This document shows positions 1-5,594 of a DNA stretch of 5,953 nt, piece by piece. Under the pieces are notes generated by a model that did no database searches, was not told where the DNA came from, and saw only the letters and a list, made by a program, of their open reading frames with translations. The DNA is taken from the NCBI GenBank assembly GCA_018383375.1, contig JAHAWW010000016.1, positions 1 to 5,953 on the forward strand. Direction: 5' to 3'. The translations under genes were made by a program, and so were the position numbers. Origin of the DNA: Prevotellamassilia sp. Lineage in GTDB: Bacteria; Bacteroidota; Bacteroidia; Bacteroidales; Bacteroidaceae. Within the stretch, counting starts at the first letter, position 1. Each line of letters starts with the position of its first letter.

Positions 1-2558
1 TTGTCGGTGTCGGGATTGTCCACGTAGGTGAGGCGGCGCACATATTCAATATGGAAAATCTTGAAGATGTTGTGAATGCCTGCAATGACTTCGACGTATG
101 GTTTCTTCTTGTCCATCACCGTGGAGAGGTAGTCAAACGACCCGTCGGCGTTGAAGTGGCCGGGGAAATAGAAGAGACGAGGGTCGTTGGCGTTTTTGGC
201 GAGGAACGGATTGTTTTTGCTGGTGAGCGTGCCCCACAACACGTTGCAGCCGATGTATTCACGCCATTTCAACTTCTTGATGAGCGGAATGCGGTTGAGG
301 ATTTTGCCGTTCATGTCCCAAGAGACCATAAGCGAGGCATAGCGGTCGTTGAGAAATTCCATATTGTTGATGAGGTTGAACGTATAGTCCTCCATGATGT
401 AAGAGAGGTTGGCCGCCGGCATAATGAGCAGGGGGAAAGGCACCTTGTTCCATTGTGCTCCGCCTTTGAGGTAGGTGTCGATTTTTCCCCATGAGGCCAT
501 CCAGAAACGCTTGTAGATGCCAGCCTCGGTGAAGTTATAGGTGTGGGTCTTGTCAAACTGCTCGTAGAGCCCCACGGTGTGGGAGAGCGAAAAGATGGGT
601 GCGTCGTTGTTGGCGGCAATGCGGCGCTGCTTGGTATTAATCCAGGTGACGCCGGGCTGGAAAGTGAGGGCGGCGGTGAAGTCGGATGTGCGGAACTGGC
701 GGCGATAGTTGGCGCTGTTTGGCGAAGGTGCGCCTGTGCCGTCGAGTGACTGGAAAAAGAAAGCTGCCGTGGGCTCGTCTTTCTCTGTGCGCGCCTGGAG
801 CTTGAGACGCAGACCGTTTTCCCACTCACGGTCCCACAGCAGGCGCAGGGTCTCGTAATACATCATATGGTCCACCTTCGTCCATTTAAACGAAGTGAAG
901 ACATTGTCCTTGTCGGTGGGGAGAAATTTGTCGCTTGGCGCCATCACGTCGCGGTTGTAGGTGAACGTTAGGTTGTTCACCGGGAACTCGCGCGGCAGAT
1001 AGGCCTTTTTGTTGAAAGAATAAGTCACTTCGCCCAAGCCTTTCCACTCGTGGTCCTTAAAGCCATAAGCCACATAGCCCTTGAAAAAGAGATGCGGATT
1101 GAAATTGGCCGTGGTCTGCGCCGAAGCTCGAAGGCGCAGGCCGTCGACGAAGTTTTGCGAGATGGTGGTGTTGACCGGGCCGATATCCACCTTTGAAGGC
1201 TTCTTGGGGTCGGTGGTCGTCTCGACAAAGTTCTCGATGAAGGCTTTGGCCGTGAAAAGCACCAACTTGAAGCCTTTGACGCTTTCAAGCCGCTTGATGA
1301 GTAGGTCCATCTGGTCTTCGCTTTTGGTGAGCGAGTCGGGCCGATGCTCGGCCCAAAAGATGTCGTCGCGCATCTTAGCATTGATGTCGATGCGCTGGTC
1401 GCCCTTGAACTTGAATGCCTTGTCGGGGATGATGTCAAATGAGAAGTTGCTGTATTCGGTGGTGCGCTTCACCTGGAACTTGTGCAAGAAACTGGCCAGC
1501 TTGAGTTGCACGAGCATATTGTCGCGTATGAGCACCTGCTCTCCACTGGGTAGGGGCTCGAACTCTTGAATGACGCGCATGCTTTCCACAAAGTTGACGT
1601 CAGAGCGACGCGGAATGCCAATGTCGGCCTTCTTGACACGATAGGTGGAGTCGGTCAAAATGTAGAGCGAACCCGAGAAACCAAAGTCTTGCGGGTTGTT
1701 TGGCGTGAAGTCCACCCTGACACACTTGGCACCGTCAACGTAAGTGGTGTCTTCAAGATAATAGCGATAAAAACTGATGGCCGAGCGCGTGGAAATGGGG
1801 CTGGTGAAGGGATACTGCAACAGGCGCACCTCGTCTTCGTAGATGTCTACGTCGGTGAAGCAATCCTTGAGCACCGTGGTGAGTATATCGCCGGTGTTGA
1901 AGAGGTCGTTGATGCCATTGCTGCGCTGGCCCAACACAATCGACTTGTCGGCGTGGGGCGACTTGCGATAGATTTCGCGCGTCACGCTCTCGTCCACTGA
2001 GATGGGCAGAATGAGTTTGCCCGTCTCGTTGCAGGTCTCGACGTGCTCTTTGAGAAAGGGCATCTTCTTGAACTGACCTTCTTCAAAAACCTTTTCGGTC
2101 ACGTCGTTGAGCGCAAAGGTGAGCTTGGAATATTTGTCTATGCTGTAATAGTCGTAGCGCTTGAGGTCGCTTTTCTTCTTGGCGGCAATCACCTTCTGCA
2201 TCAGTTCGACTGCGGGGTTGTTTTTGCGCGAATATTTTTTGCGATGTCCGGTGACCACGGCCTCGCGGAGCTCGGAGGTGTTGTCTTGCAATTTGACGTT
2301 GTAGACGCCAGCTTGCCCCACGCGCACCGTCTTGGTGTCGTAGCCAATCATAGACACGCGCATCTTGCCGGCACGAAAGGGGAGAGAGTATTTACCGTTG
2401 ACGTCGGTGCGCGTGAAACCGCCACCTTCGAGCTGCACATTGACAAAGGGAAGGAGTTCGCCCGTCTTGGCGTCGGTGACGGTGCCCGAAATGCGCTGGG
2501 CCGACACAATGACGAAGCCAAAGAGGCTGATTATGAAGAATAAAAGCTGTCTTTTCAC
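1..2558 (-). CDS. DUF5686 and carboxypeptidase-regulatory-like domain protein (outer membrane, C-terminus cut by window edge)
   Basis: The minus-strand frame is open from a GTG at 2558 to the window edge, 852 codons without a stop. Residues 1-20 form a signal peptide (MKRQLLFFIISLFGFVIVSA) followed by QRISGTVTDAKTGE, the usual start of a CarboxypepD_reg-like beta-sandwich (about 22-100). The DUF5686 part follows. Signatures I recognise are KNNPAVELMQKVI near 112, FWAEHRPDSLTKSE near 401, and a block near 467-507 containing DGLRLR, GYVAYGFKD and WKG. The last 400 residues alternate polar and aromatic positions as in outer-membrane beta-strands, so an outer-membrane barrel is likely (inference); the family's function is unknown. 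An in-frame TAA lies six codons before the GTG and no ATG lies between, which fixes the GTG start unless the protein begins near residue 66. Family members are usually around 800-900 residues, so only a short tail is probably missing. The gene lies 254 bases downstream of ino1, behind a terminator. Confidence 0.9.
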   Translation of the reverse strand, partial: MKRQLLFFIISLFGFVIVSAQRISGTVTDAKTGELLPFVNVQLEGGGFTRTDVNGKYSLPFRAGKMRVSMIGYDTKTVRVGQAGVYNVKLQDNTSELREAVVTGHRKKYSRKNNPAVELMQKVIAAKKKSDLKRYDYYSIDKYSKLTFALNDVTEKVFEEGQFKKMPFLKEHVETCNETGKLILPISVDESVTREIYRKSPHADKSIVLGQRSNGINDLFNTGDILTTVLKDCFTDVDIYEDEVRLLQYPFTSPISTRSAISFYRYYLEDTTYVDGAKCVRVDFTPNNPQDFGFSGSLYILTDSTYRVKKADIGIPRRSDVNFVESMRVIQEFEPLPSGEQVLIRDNMLVQLKLASFLHKFQVKRTTEYSNFSFDIIPDKAFKFKGDQRIDINAKMRDDIFWAEHRPDSLTKSEDQMDLLIKRLESVKGFKLVLFTAKAFIENFVETTTDPKKPSKVDIGPVNTTISQNFVDGLRLRASAQTTANFNPHLFFKGYVAYGFKDHEWKGLGEVTYSFNKKAYLPREFPVNNLTFTYNRDVMAPSDKFLPTDKDNVFTSFKWTKVDHMMYYETLRLLWDREWENGLRLKLQARTEKDEPTAAFFFQSLDGTGAPSPNSANYRRQFRTSDFTAALTFQPGVTWINTKQRRIAANNDAPIFSLSHTVGLYEQFDKTHTYNFTEAGIYKRFWMASWGKIDTYLKGGAQWNKVPFPLLIMPAANLSYIMEDYTFNLINNMEFLNDRYASLMVSWDMNGKILNRIPLIKKLKWREYIGCNVLWGTLTSKNNPFLAKNANDPRLFYFPGHFNADGSFDYLSTVMDKKKPYVEVIAGIHNIFKIFHIEYVRRLTYVDNPDTD

Positions 2559-2614
2559 CTTGTATGGAACTGTTTAGGATGTAAGTAGGTAGTGGCGCTT
2601 CTCGGCTTGGCTAT

Positions 2615-2635
2615 CACACCCCAAATCAAGGTGTG
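2615..2635 (-). other. Small hairpin in the DUF5686 leader
   Basis: CACACC at 2615-2620 and GGTGTG at 2630-2635 form a perfect 6-bp inverted repeat with a 9-base loop. It lies inside the roughly 140-base untranslated leader inferred between the -7 element at 2705-2712 and the GTG start at 2558. No T-tract follows on the minus strand, so it is not an obvious terminator. It could be part of a regulatory leader or be a chance hairpin. I recognise no riboswitch family. Confidence 0.3.
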
Positions 2636-2704
2636 CCGGCTGCAAACAGTCTGACAAAGGCCATACTTAACCGCTGCCGACAGAGCAAGCACTGAAAAAC
2701 TCTG

Positions 2705-2712
2705 CAAAGGTA
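2705..2712 (-). promoter_or_regulatory. Candidate Bacteroidetes -7 promoter element for the DUF5686 gene
   Basis: The minus strand reads TACCTTTG, an exact match to the Bacteroidetes -7 consensus TAnnTTTG. I see no good TTTG -33 element at the expected spacing; the nearest is a TTG about 13 bases upstream, which is too close. If used, transcription would start near 2698 and leave a leader of about 140 bases. The element sits downstream of the ino1 terminator, which fits DUF5686 being its own transcription unit. Confidence 0.5.
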
Positions 2713-2745
2713 ACGAGTTTTTTGCAATGCTATAGTGTGAAGAGC

Positions 2746-2788
2746 AAAAATAAAAGAGGATACACCTCAAAATGAAGTGTATCCTCTT
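2746..2788 (-). terminator. Rho-independent terminator of ino1
   Basis: The arms 2754-2768 and 2774-2788 form a 15-bp stem with one G-T wobble and a 5-base loop. On the minus strand the stem is followed by TTATTTTT, a good U-tract. The hairpin starts 25 bases past the ino1 stop codon. The plus-strand side has no T-tract, so it acts in one direction only, ending ino1 transcription before the DUF5686 promoter. Confidence 0.9.
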
Positions 2789-2812
2789 GAATGATAAGCT
2801 GAAGGGCTTGGC

Positions 2813-4105
2813 TTAGTCAATCTCTTCGTCGGCTTCATAACCGCCCATCTCGCGGATGGCGTTTTTCAGCATCACATACTGCTGGAAGAGATGATTGATA
2901 GGTACTTCGCCCTGAGTGTAGTCGTGCATCGGACTCTTGAGGAAGAAGCTCAAGAAACGCTGCGTGCCATAGCGGCCGTTGCGGGCGGCGAGGTCAGAGA
3001 GCAGCACGAGGTCGAGCAACAACGGAGCGGCAAGGATAGAGTCGCGACAGAGGAAGTTGATTTTAATCTGCATAGGATAACCCATCCAGCCAAAGATGTC
3101 GATGTTGTCCCAACCCTCTTTGTTGTCGTTGCGGGGCGGATAATAGTTGATGCGCACCTTGTGGTAATAGTCCGTGTAGAGGTCGGGCTGTTCTTCCGGC
3201 ACGAGGATACTCTCAAGCGTAGAGAGTTTAGACACCTCCTTGGTGTGGAAGTTGGCCGGCTCGTCAAGCACGAGGCCGTCGCGGTTGCCAAGGATGTTGG
3301 TGCTGAACCAGCCTGAGAGACCGAGGCAACGTGTGCCGATGATGGGGGCAAAACCGCTCTTCACCAAAGTCTGGCCAGTCTTGAAGTCTTTGCCTGCAAT
3401 GGGCATCTTGGTCTTTTCGGCCAGTTCCCACATAGCGGGAATGTCGACGGTGGTGTTGGGAGCGCCCATAATGAAAGGAGCGCCCTCGCACAAGGCGGCG
3501 TAGGCGTAGCACATTGAGGGGGCGATGTGCTCGCGGTCGTCGGCCTTCATGGCAGCCTCAAGGGCAGCCAAAGTGCCGTGCACTTGCTCATCAACGGGAA
3601 CGTAAATCTCGGTAGAGGCAGCCCAGATGACAACAATACGGTCGCAACCATTCTCGGCTTTGAAGCGGCGGATGTCTTCGCGAAGGGCTTCAACCATGTC
3701 CCAGCGGGTTTTGCAGTCTTTCACGTTGTCGCCGTCGAGACGCTTGGCATAGTTGCGGTCGAAAGCAGCCGGCATAGGCTTGATGGCCTTCAACTCATCG
3801 GCCACCGGATTGATGTCCTTCTCTTTGAGCACCTCAGCGTTGATGGCACTCTCATAGGCGTTGGCAGGATAAACATCCCAGGCACCAAAGACAATATCCT
3901 TCAAGTCTGTGAGGGGAACAATCTCGCCGTAGTGGAGATATTTCTTGTCTTTGCCTCGACCAACGCGGATTTTGTCGTATTGAGTCATTGAGCCAACAGG
4001 CTTAGCCAAGCCTTTGCGGGTCATCAAGACACCCGTCATAAAAGTGGTGGTGACGGCACCGAGACCGACACACATTACACCTAATTTTCCTTTAGCAGGT
4101 TCCAT
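2813..4105 (-). CDS. ino1: myo-inositol-1-phosphate synthase (inositol-3-phosphate synthase)
   Basis: This complete 430-residue cytoplasmic enzyme should convert glucose 6-phosphate to 1L-myo-inositol 1-phosphate with bound NAD+, the first committed step of inositol synthesis. The N-terminus carries the NAD-binding glycine motif GLGAVTTTF (14-22). Further family landmarks are a serine/asparagine-rich active-site block with GKDFKTGQT (238-246, candidate catalytic lysines 239 and 242), GWFSTNILGNRDG (265-277), NDNKEGWDNIDIFGW (326-340) and KINFLCRDSILAAPLLLDL (348-366). It is shorter than the eukaryotic enzymes (about 510-530 residues) and longer than the short archaeal ones, in line with the Bacteroidetes type. 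The ATG is preceded by an A/T-rich stretch without Shine-Dalgarno, normal for this phylum. It appears to be transcribed alone, with its own promoter region and a strong terminator. In Bacteroides the product feeds inositol phospholipids and sphingolipids; no such partner genes lie within this window. Confidence 0.96.
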   Translation of the reverse strand: MEPAKGKLGVMCVGLGAVTTTFMTGVLMTRKGLAKPVGSMTQYDKIRVGRGKDKKYLHYGEIVPLTDLKDIVFGAWDVYPANAYESAINAEVLKEKDINPVADELKAIKPMPAAFDRNYAKRLDGDNVKDCKTRWDMVEALREDIRRFKAENGCDRIVVIWAASTEIYVPVDEQVHGTLAALEAAMKADDREHIAPSMCYAYAALCEGAPFIMGAPNTTVDIPAMWELAEKTKMPIAGKDFKTGQTLVKSGFAPIIGTRCLGLSGWFSTNILGNRDGLVLDEPANFHTKEVSKLSTLESILVPEEQPDLYTDYYHKVRINYYPPRNDNKEGWDNIDIFGWMGYPMQIKINFLCRDSILAAPLLLDLVLLSDLAARNGRYGTQRFLSFFLKSPMHDYTQGEVPINHLFQQYVMLKNAIREMGGYEADEEID

Positions 4106-4144
4106 GTTATTGAGTTATTTTGATAGATATAGTTTTCAAAACTG

Positions 4145-4174
4145 CAAAGCTACAAAAAGTTTTTAGCAAAAGTA
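4145..4174 (-). promoter_or_regulatory. ino1 promoter region with two candidate -7 elements
   Basis: On the minus strand TACTTTTG (4174-4167) and TAGCTTTG (4152-4145) both match TAnnTTTG exactly, 22 bases apart. The nearer one would give a leader of about 30 bases before the ino1 ATG at 4105, the farther one about 55. Neither has a clear TTTG at the usual 19-21 base spacing; the TTTG of the upstream element lies only 14 bases before the downstream one. At least one is probably the true ino1 promoter. Confidence 0.6.
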
Positions 4175-4270
4175 AGAAACTTATAATCGAAAATTGGTTT
4201 CGCCGTGTTAAAATGGTCTTTTCTTGCCTAATAGTGGGGGAGTTGATGGGAAAGTCGGGTGGTATTTAAT

Positions 4271-4302
4271 AACAAAAAGCATCCCCAATCGTGGGGATGC
4301 TT
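4271..4302 (-). terminator. Rho-independent terminator of the tRNA-Asn pair
   Basis: AAGCATCCCC (4277-4286) pairs with GGGGATGCTT (4293-4302), and an extra A-T pair closes a 4-base loop. On the minus strand the stem runs into TTTTTGTT. The hairpin begins 9 bases past the 3' end of the lower tRNA, so it most likely ends the tRNA transcript and shields ino1 from read-through. Confidence 0.9.
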
Positions 4303-4311
4303 GATGAAGTG

Positions 4312-4385
4312 CGCTTCAGGATGGGCTTGAACCAACGACCCCCTGATTAACAGTCAGGTGCTCTAACCAACTGAGCTACTGAAGC
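4312..4385 (-). tRNA. tRNA-Asn (anticodon GUU), promoter-distal copy
   Basis: A 74-base cloverleaf can be drawn: acceptor stem GCTTCAG/CTGAAGC (7 bp), D-arm GCTC/GAGC, anticodon stem CCTGA/TCAGG with loop CTGTTAA giving anticodon GUU (complement of 4349-4351), 5-base variable loop, T-loop TTCAAGC and discriminator G. The 3' CCA is not encoded; the genome reads CAC after the discriminator, so the tail must be added enzymatically. The T-stem GTTGG/CCATC holds one U-U mismatch at its second pair. It is identical to the copy 106 bases away and probably co-transcribed with it. Confidence 0.95.
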
Positions 4386-4402
4386 AGGTGGCAATTCTTG
4401 AA

Positions 4403-4416
4403 ACCGGCTGGCCGGT
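4403..4416 (-). other. Hairpin in the tRNA-Asn spacer
   Basis: ACCGGC TG GCCGGT is a perfect inverted repeat in the 32-base spacer between the two tRNAs. In RNA it would fold as a 5-bp GC-rich stem with a 4-base loop, starting 2 bases after the 3' end of the first-transcribed tRNA. Only a weak TTTC follows. It may help 3' processing or act as a partial attenuator, or have no role. Confidence 0.35.
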
Positions 4417-4417
4417 G

Positions 4418-4491
4418 CGCTTCAGGATGGGCTTGAACCAACGACCCCCTGATTAACAGTCAGGTGCTCTAACCAACTGAGCTACTGAAGC
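4418..4491 (-). tRNA. tRNA-Asn (anticodon GUU), promoter-proximal copy
   Basis: Same 74-base cloverleaf as its neighbour, base for base: acceptor GCTTCAG/CTGAAGC, D-loop AGTTGGTTA, anticodon loop CTGTTAA with GUU (complement of 4455-4457), T-loop TTCAAGC, discriminator G and no encoded CCA. The same U-U mismatch is present in the T-stem. It is the first gene transcribed from the leftward promoter at 4531-4561; the inferred start leaves a 5' leader of about 30 bases for RNase P to remove. Confidence 0.95.
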
Positions 4492-4530
4492 AATGTTTGA
4501 GATAACCTGTGCGGTTTCTGAATTGCGCTG

Positions 4531-4561
4531 CAAAAGTAGCGGTTATTTTTGAAATAAACAA
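4531..4561 (-). promoter_or_regulatory. Promoter of the tRNA-Asn pair
   Basis: The minus strand carries TACTTTTG (4538-4531), an exact TAnnTTTG -7 element, with TTG (4561-4559) 20 bases upstream, which fits the Bacteroidetes -33/-7 layout. The inferred start near 4524 lies about 30 bases before the first tRNA. It is the best two-part promoter in the window. Confidence 0.7.
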
Positions 4562-4569
4562 TATCTTTG
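4562..4569 (+). promoter_or_regulatory. Candidate -7 element for the PfkB kinase operon
   Basis: TATCTTTG matches TAnnTTTG exactly and would start transcription near 4576, about 20 bases before the ATG at 4595. A TTTG lies only 10 bases upstream (4548-4551), too close for a normal -33 element. The element directly abuts the -33 TTG of the opposing tRNA promoter. Confidence 0.55.
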
Positions 4570-4594
4570 CACGAAAAATATATTTTTATACCGG

Positions 4595-5569
4595 ATGAAA
4601 AAAATTTTAGGCATCGGCAATGCACTGGTTGACGTGCTCTATCCGCTTGAAAACGAACAAATTATTCAAGACCTGGATTTGCAGAAAGGTGCTATGCAGC
4701 TCATCGACGCCGAACGGTTTGAGACACTTCGGGGCTTTTTGTCGGAAGCTCAATGTGCCAAGACCACGGGCGGCTCAGCCTGCAACACCATCTTGGCCTT
4801 GGCCCGTCTTGGTGCATCTACTGGCCTGATTGGTCGCATAGGCAGAGACGACAATGGACGTTTCTTTCACGACAGTTTTGCTGCTGCCGGCGTCGAGCCT
4901 CGATTGATGAGTGCCGACGAACCCACGGGAGTGGCTTCAACCTTTATCACTCCCGACGGTGAGCGCACTTTTGGCACCTTTCTTGGTGCGGCGGCGCTGA
5001 TGCAGGCCGATGATCTGGTTGGAAATTGGTGGGAGGGATACTCCTATATATATATAGAAGGCTATTTGGTGCAAAACCATGCCTTGATTACTCGGCTTGT
5101 GGACGAGGCCCATCAGGCAGGTTTGACGGTCTGTCTTGACTTGGCCAGTTATAATATTGTTGAAGCCGACCGCAATTTCTTTGCCCAACTTCTCCAAAAG
5201 ACAGACATCGTGTTTGCCAACGAAGAAGAGGCTAAGGCTTTTGCCGGCTGTCCTGCTCATAAAGCACTCGACGTGTTGGCGCAAACTTGCCGCGTGGCTG
5301 TAGTTAAGGTGGGCGCTGATGGCGCTTTGGCCAAGTCTGGTGCCGACGAGGTTGCCGTGCCGGCCGTGCCGGTGTCTAAAGTCGTGGACACGACAGCTGC
5401 CGGCGACTATTTTGCCGCAGGTTTCCTTTATGCCCATGCTGCCGGTCGTTCGTTGTCCGAATGTCTTGCCGCCGGCGCCAAGTTGGCCGCTGAAGTGATA
5501 AAGGTGGTGGGCACGCGCCTCGCAGACGACGTTTGGCAACAGTTGCGTCAATCGGTCTGCCAGGCATAA
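4595..5569 (+). CDS. PfkB family carbohydrate kinase (adenosine-kinase-like)
   Basis: A complete 324-residue cytoplasmic kinase of the ribokinase/PfkB superfamily, which phosphorylates a sugar or nucleoside with ATP. The N-terminus GIGNALVDVLYPL (6-18) and GGSACNT (59-65) belong to the substrate-binding half. The C-terminal half has NEEEAKAF (209-216), KVGADGALA (238-246) and the PfkB signature DTTAAGDYFAAGF (265-277), with Asp271 as the expected catalytic base. The anion-hole motif is AAGD, not the usual GAGD. The start resembles the bacterial adenosine-kinase-like branch, but the true substrate cannot be read from sequence; ribose, fructose or nucleoside substrates are possible. The ATG has no Shine-Dalgarno and an A/T-rich upstream stretch. 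An S41 protease gene follows after 25 bases with no terminator between, so the two are probably co-transcribed. Confidence 0.93.
   Translation: MKKILGIGNALVDVLYPLENEQIIQDLDLQKGAMQLIDAERFETLRGFLSEAQCAKTTGGSACNTILALARLGASTGLIGRIGRDDNGRFFHDSFAAAGVEPRLMSADEPTGVASTFITPDGERTFGTFLGAAALMQADDLVGNWWEGYSYIYIEGYLVQNHALITRLVDEAHQAGLTVCLDLASYNIVEADRNFFAQLLQKTDIVFANEEEAKAFAGCPAHKALDVLAQTCRVAVVKVGADGALAKSGADEVAVPAVPVSKVVDTTAAGDYFAAGFLYAHAAGRSLSECLAAGAKLAAEVIKVVGTRLADDVWQQLRQSVCQA
5045..5056 (+). repeat. (TA)6 dinucleotide run inside the kinase gene
   Basis: Twelve bases of alternating TA encode the Tyr-Ile-Tyr-Ile stretch around residues 151-154. A slip of one unit would shift the frame. The run is short and the amino acids suit a buried beta-strand before EGY, so it is more likely a codon effect than a phase-variation switch. 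Confidence 0.6.
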
Positions 5570-5594
5570 GATGATTTGACTTACAGAAGTTTTT

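Larger units (their letters stand above)
4309..4492. repeat. 78-bp perfect direct repeat covering the two tRNA-Asn genes
   Basis: Positions 4309-4386 and 4415-4492 are identical by eye, at a period of 106 bases. Identity stops 1 base beyond the 5' end and 3 bases beyond the 3' end of each tRNA, so the spacers are unrelated. This fits an older tandem duplication kept identical by gene conversion or selection on the tRNA body. Confidence 0.9.

Noticed and set aside
51..494. Plus-strand open frame of 147 codons opposite the DUF5686 gene
   Set aside because: It lies wholly antisense to a clear domain-bearing gene and has no recognisable family. The same holds for the plus-strand frames at 1081-1569, 1566-2000 and 2043-2543. 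They are by-products of the codon use of the real gene.
311..829. Minus-strand frame of 172 codons inside the DUF5686 gene
   Set aside because: It is an out-of-frame, Ser/Thr/Pro-rich translation of the DUF5686 coding strand. The correct frame is open throughout, so no frameshift needs to be assumed.
2555..2770. Possible small 71-residue protein in the ino1-DUF5686 gap
   Set aside because: It starts within the terminator stem, crosses the -7 element and overlaps the DUF5686 start. It is Cys/Ser-rich and resembles no family, so it is most likely non-coding.
2754..2788. Inverted repeat as an insertion-sequence end or CRISPR-like repeat
   Set aside because: It is a single hairpin with a one-sided U-tract just after a stop codon, which is the pattern of an intrinsic terminator.
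4309..4492. tRNA pair as an integration site for a mobile element
   Set aside because: Both copies are intact, only 106 bases apart, with no integrase or foreign genes nearby, so a simple tandem duplication explains them.
5045..5056. (TA)6 as a phase-variation switch
   Set aside because: Six units is short for slippage control, the encoded strand fits the fold, and a sugar kinase is not a typical phase-variable gene.
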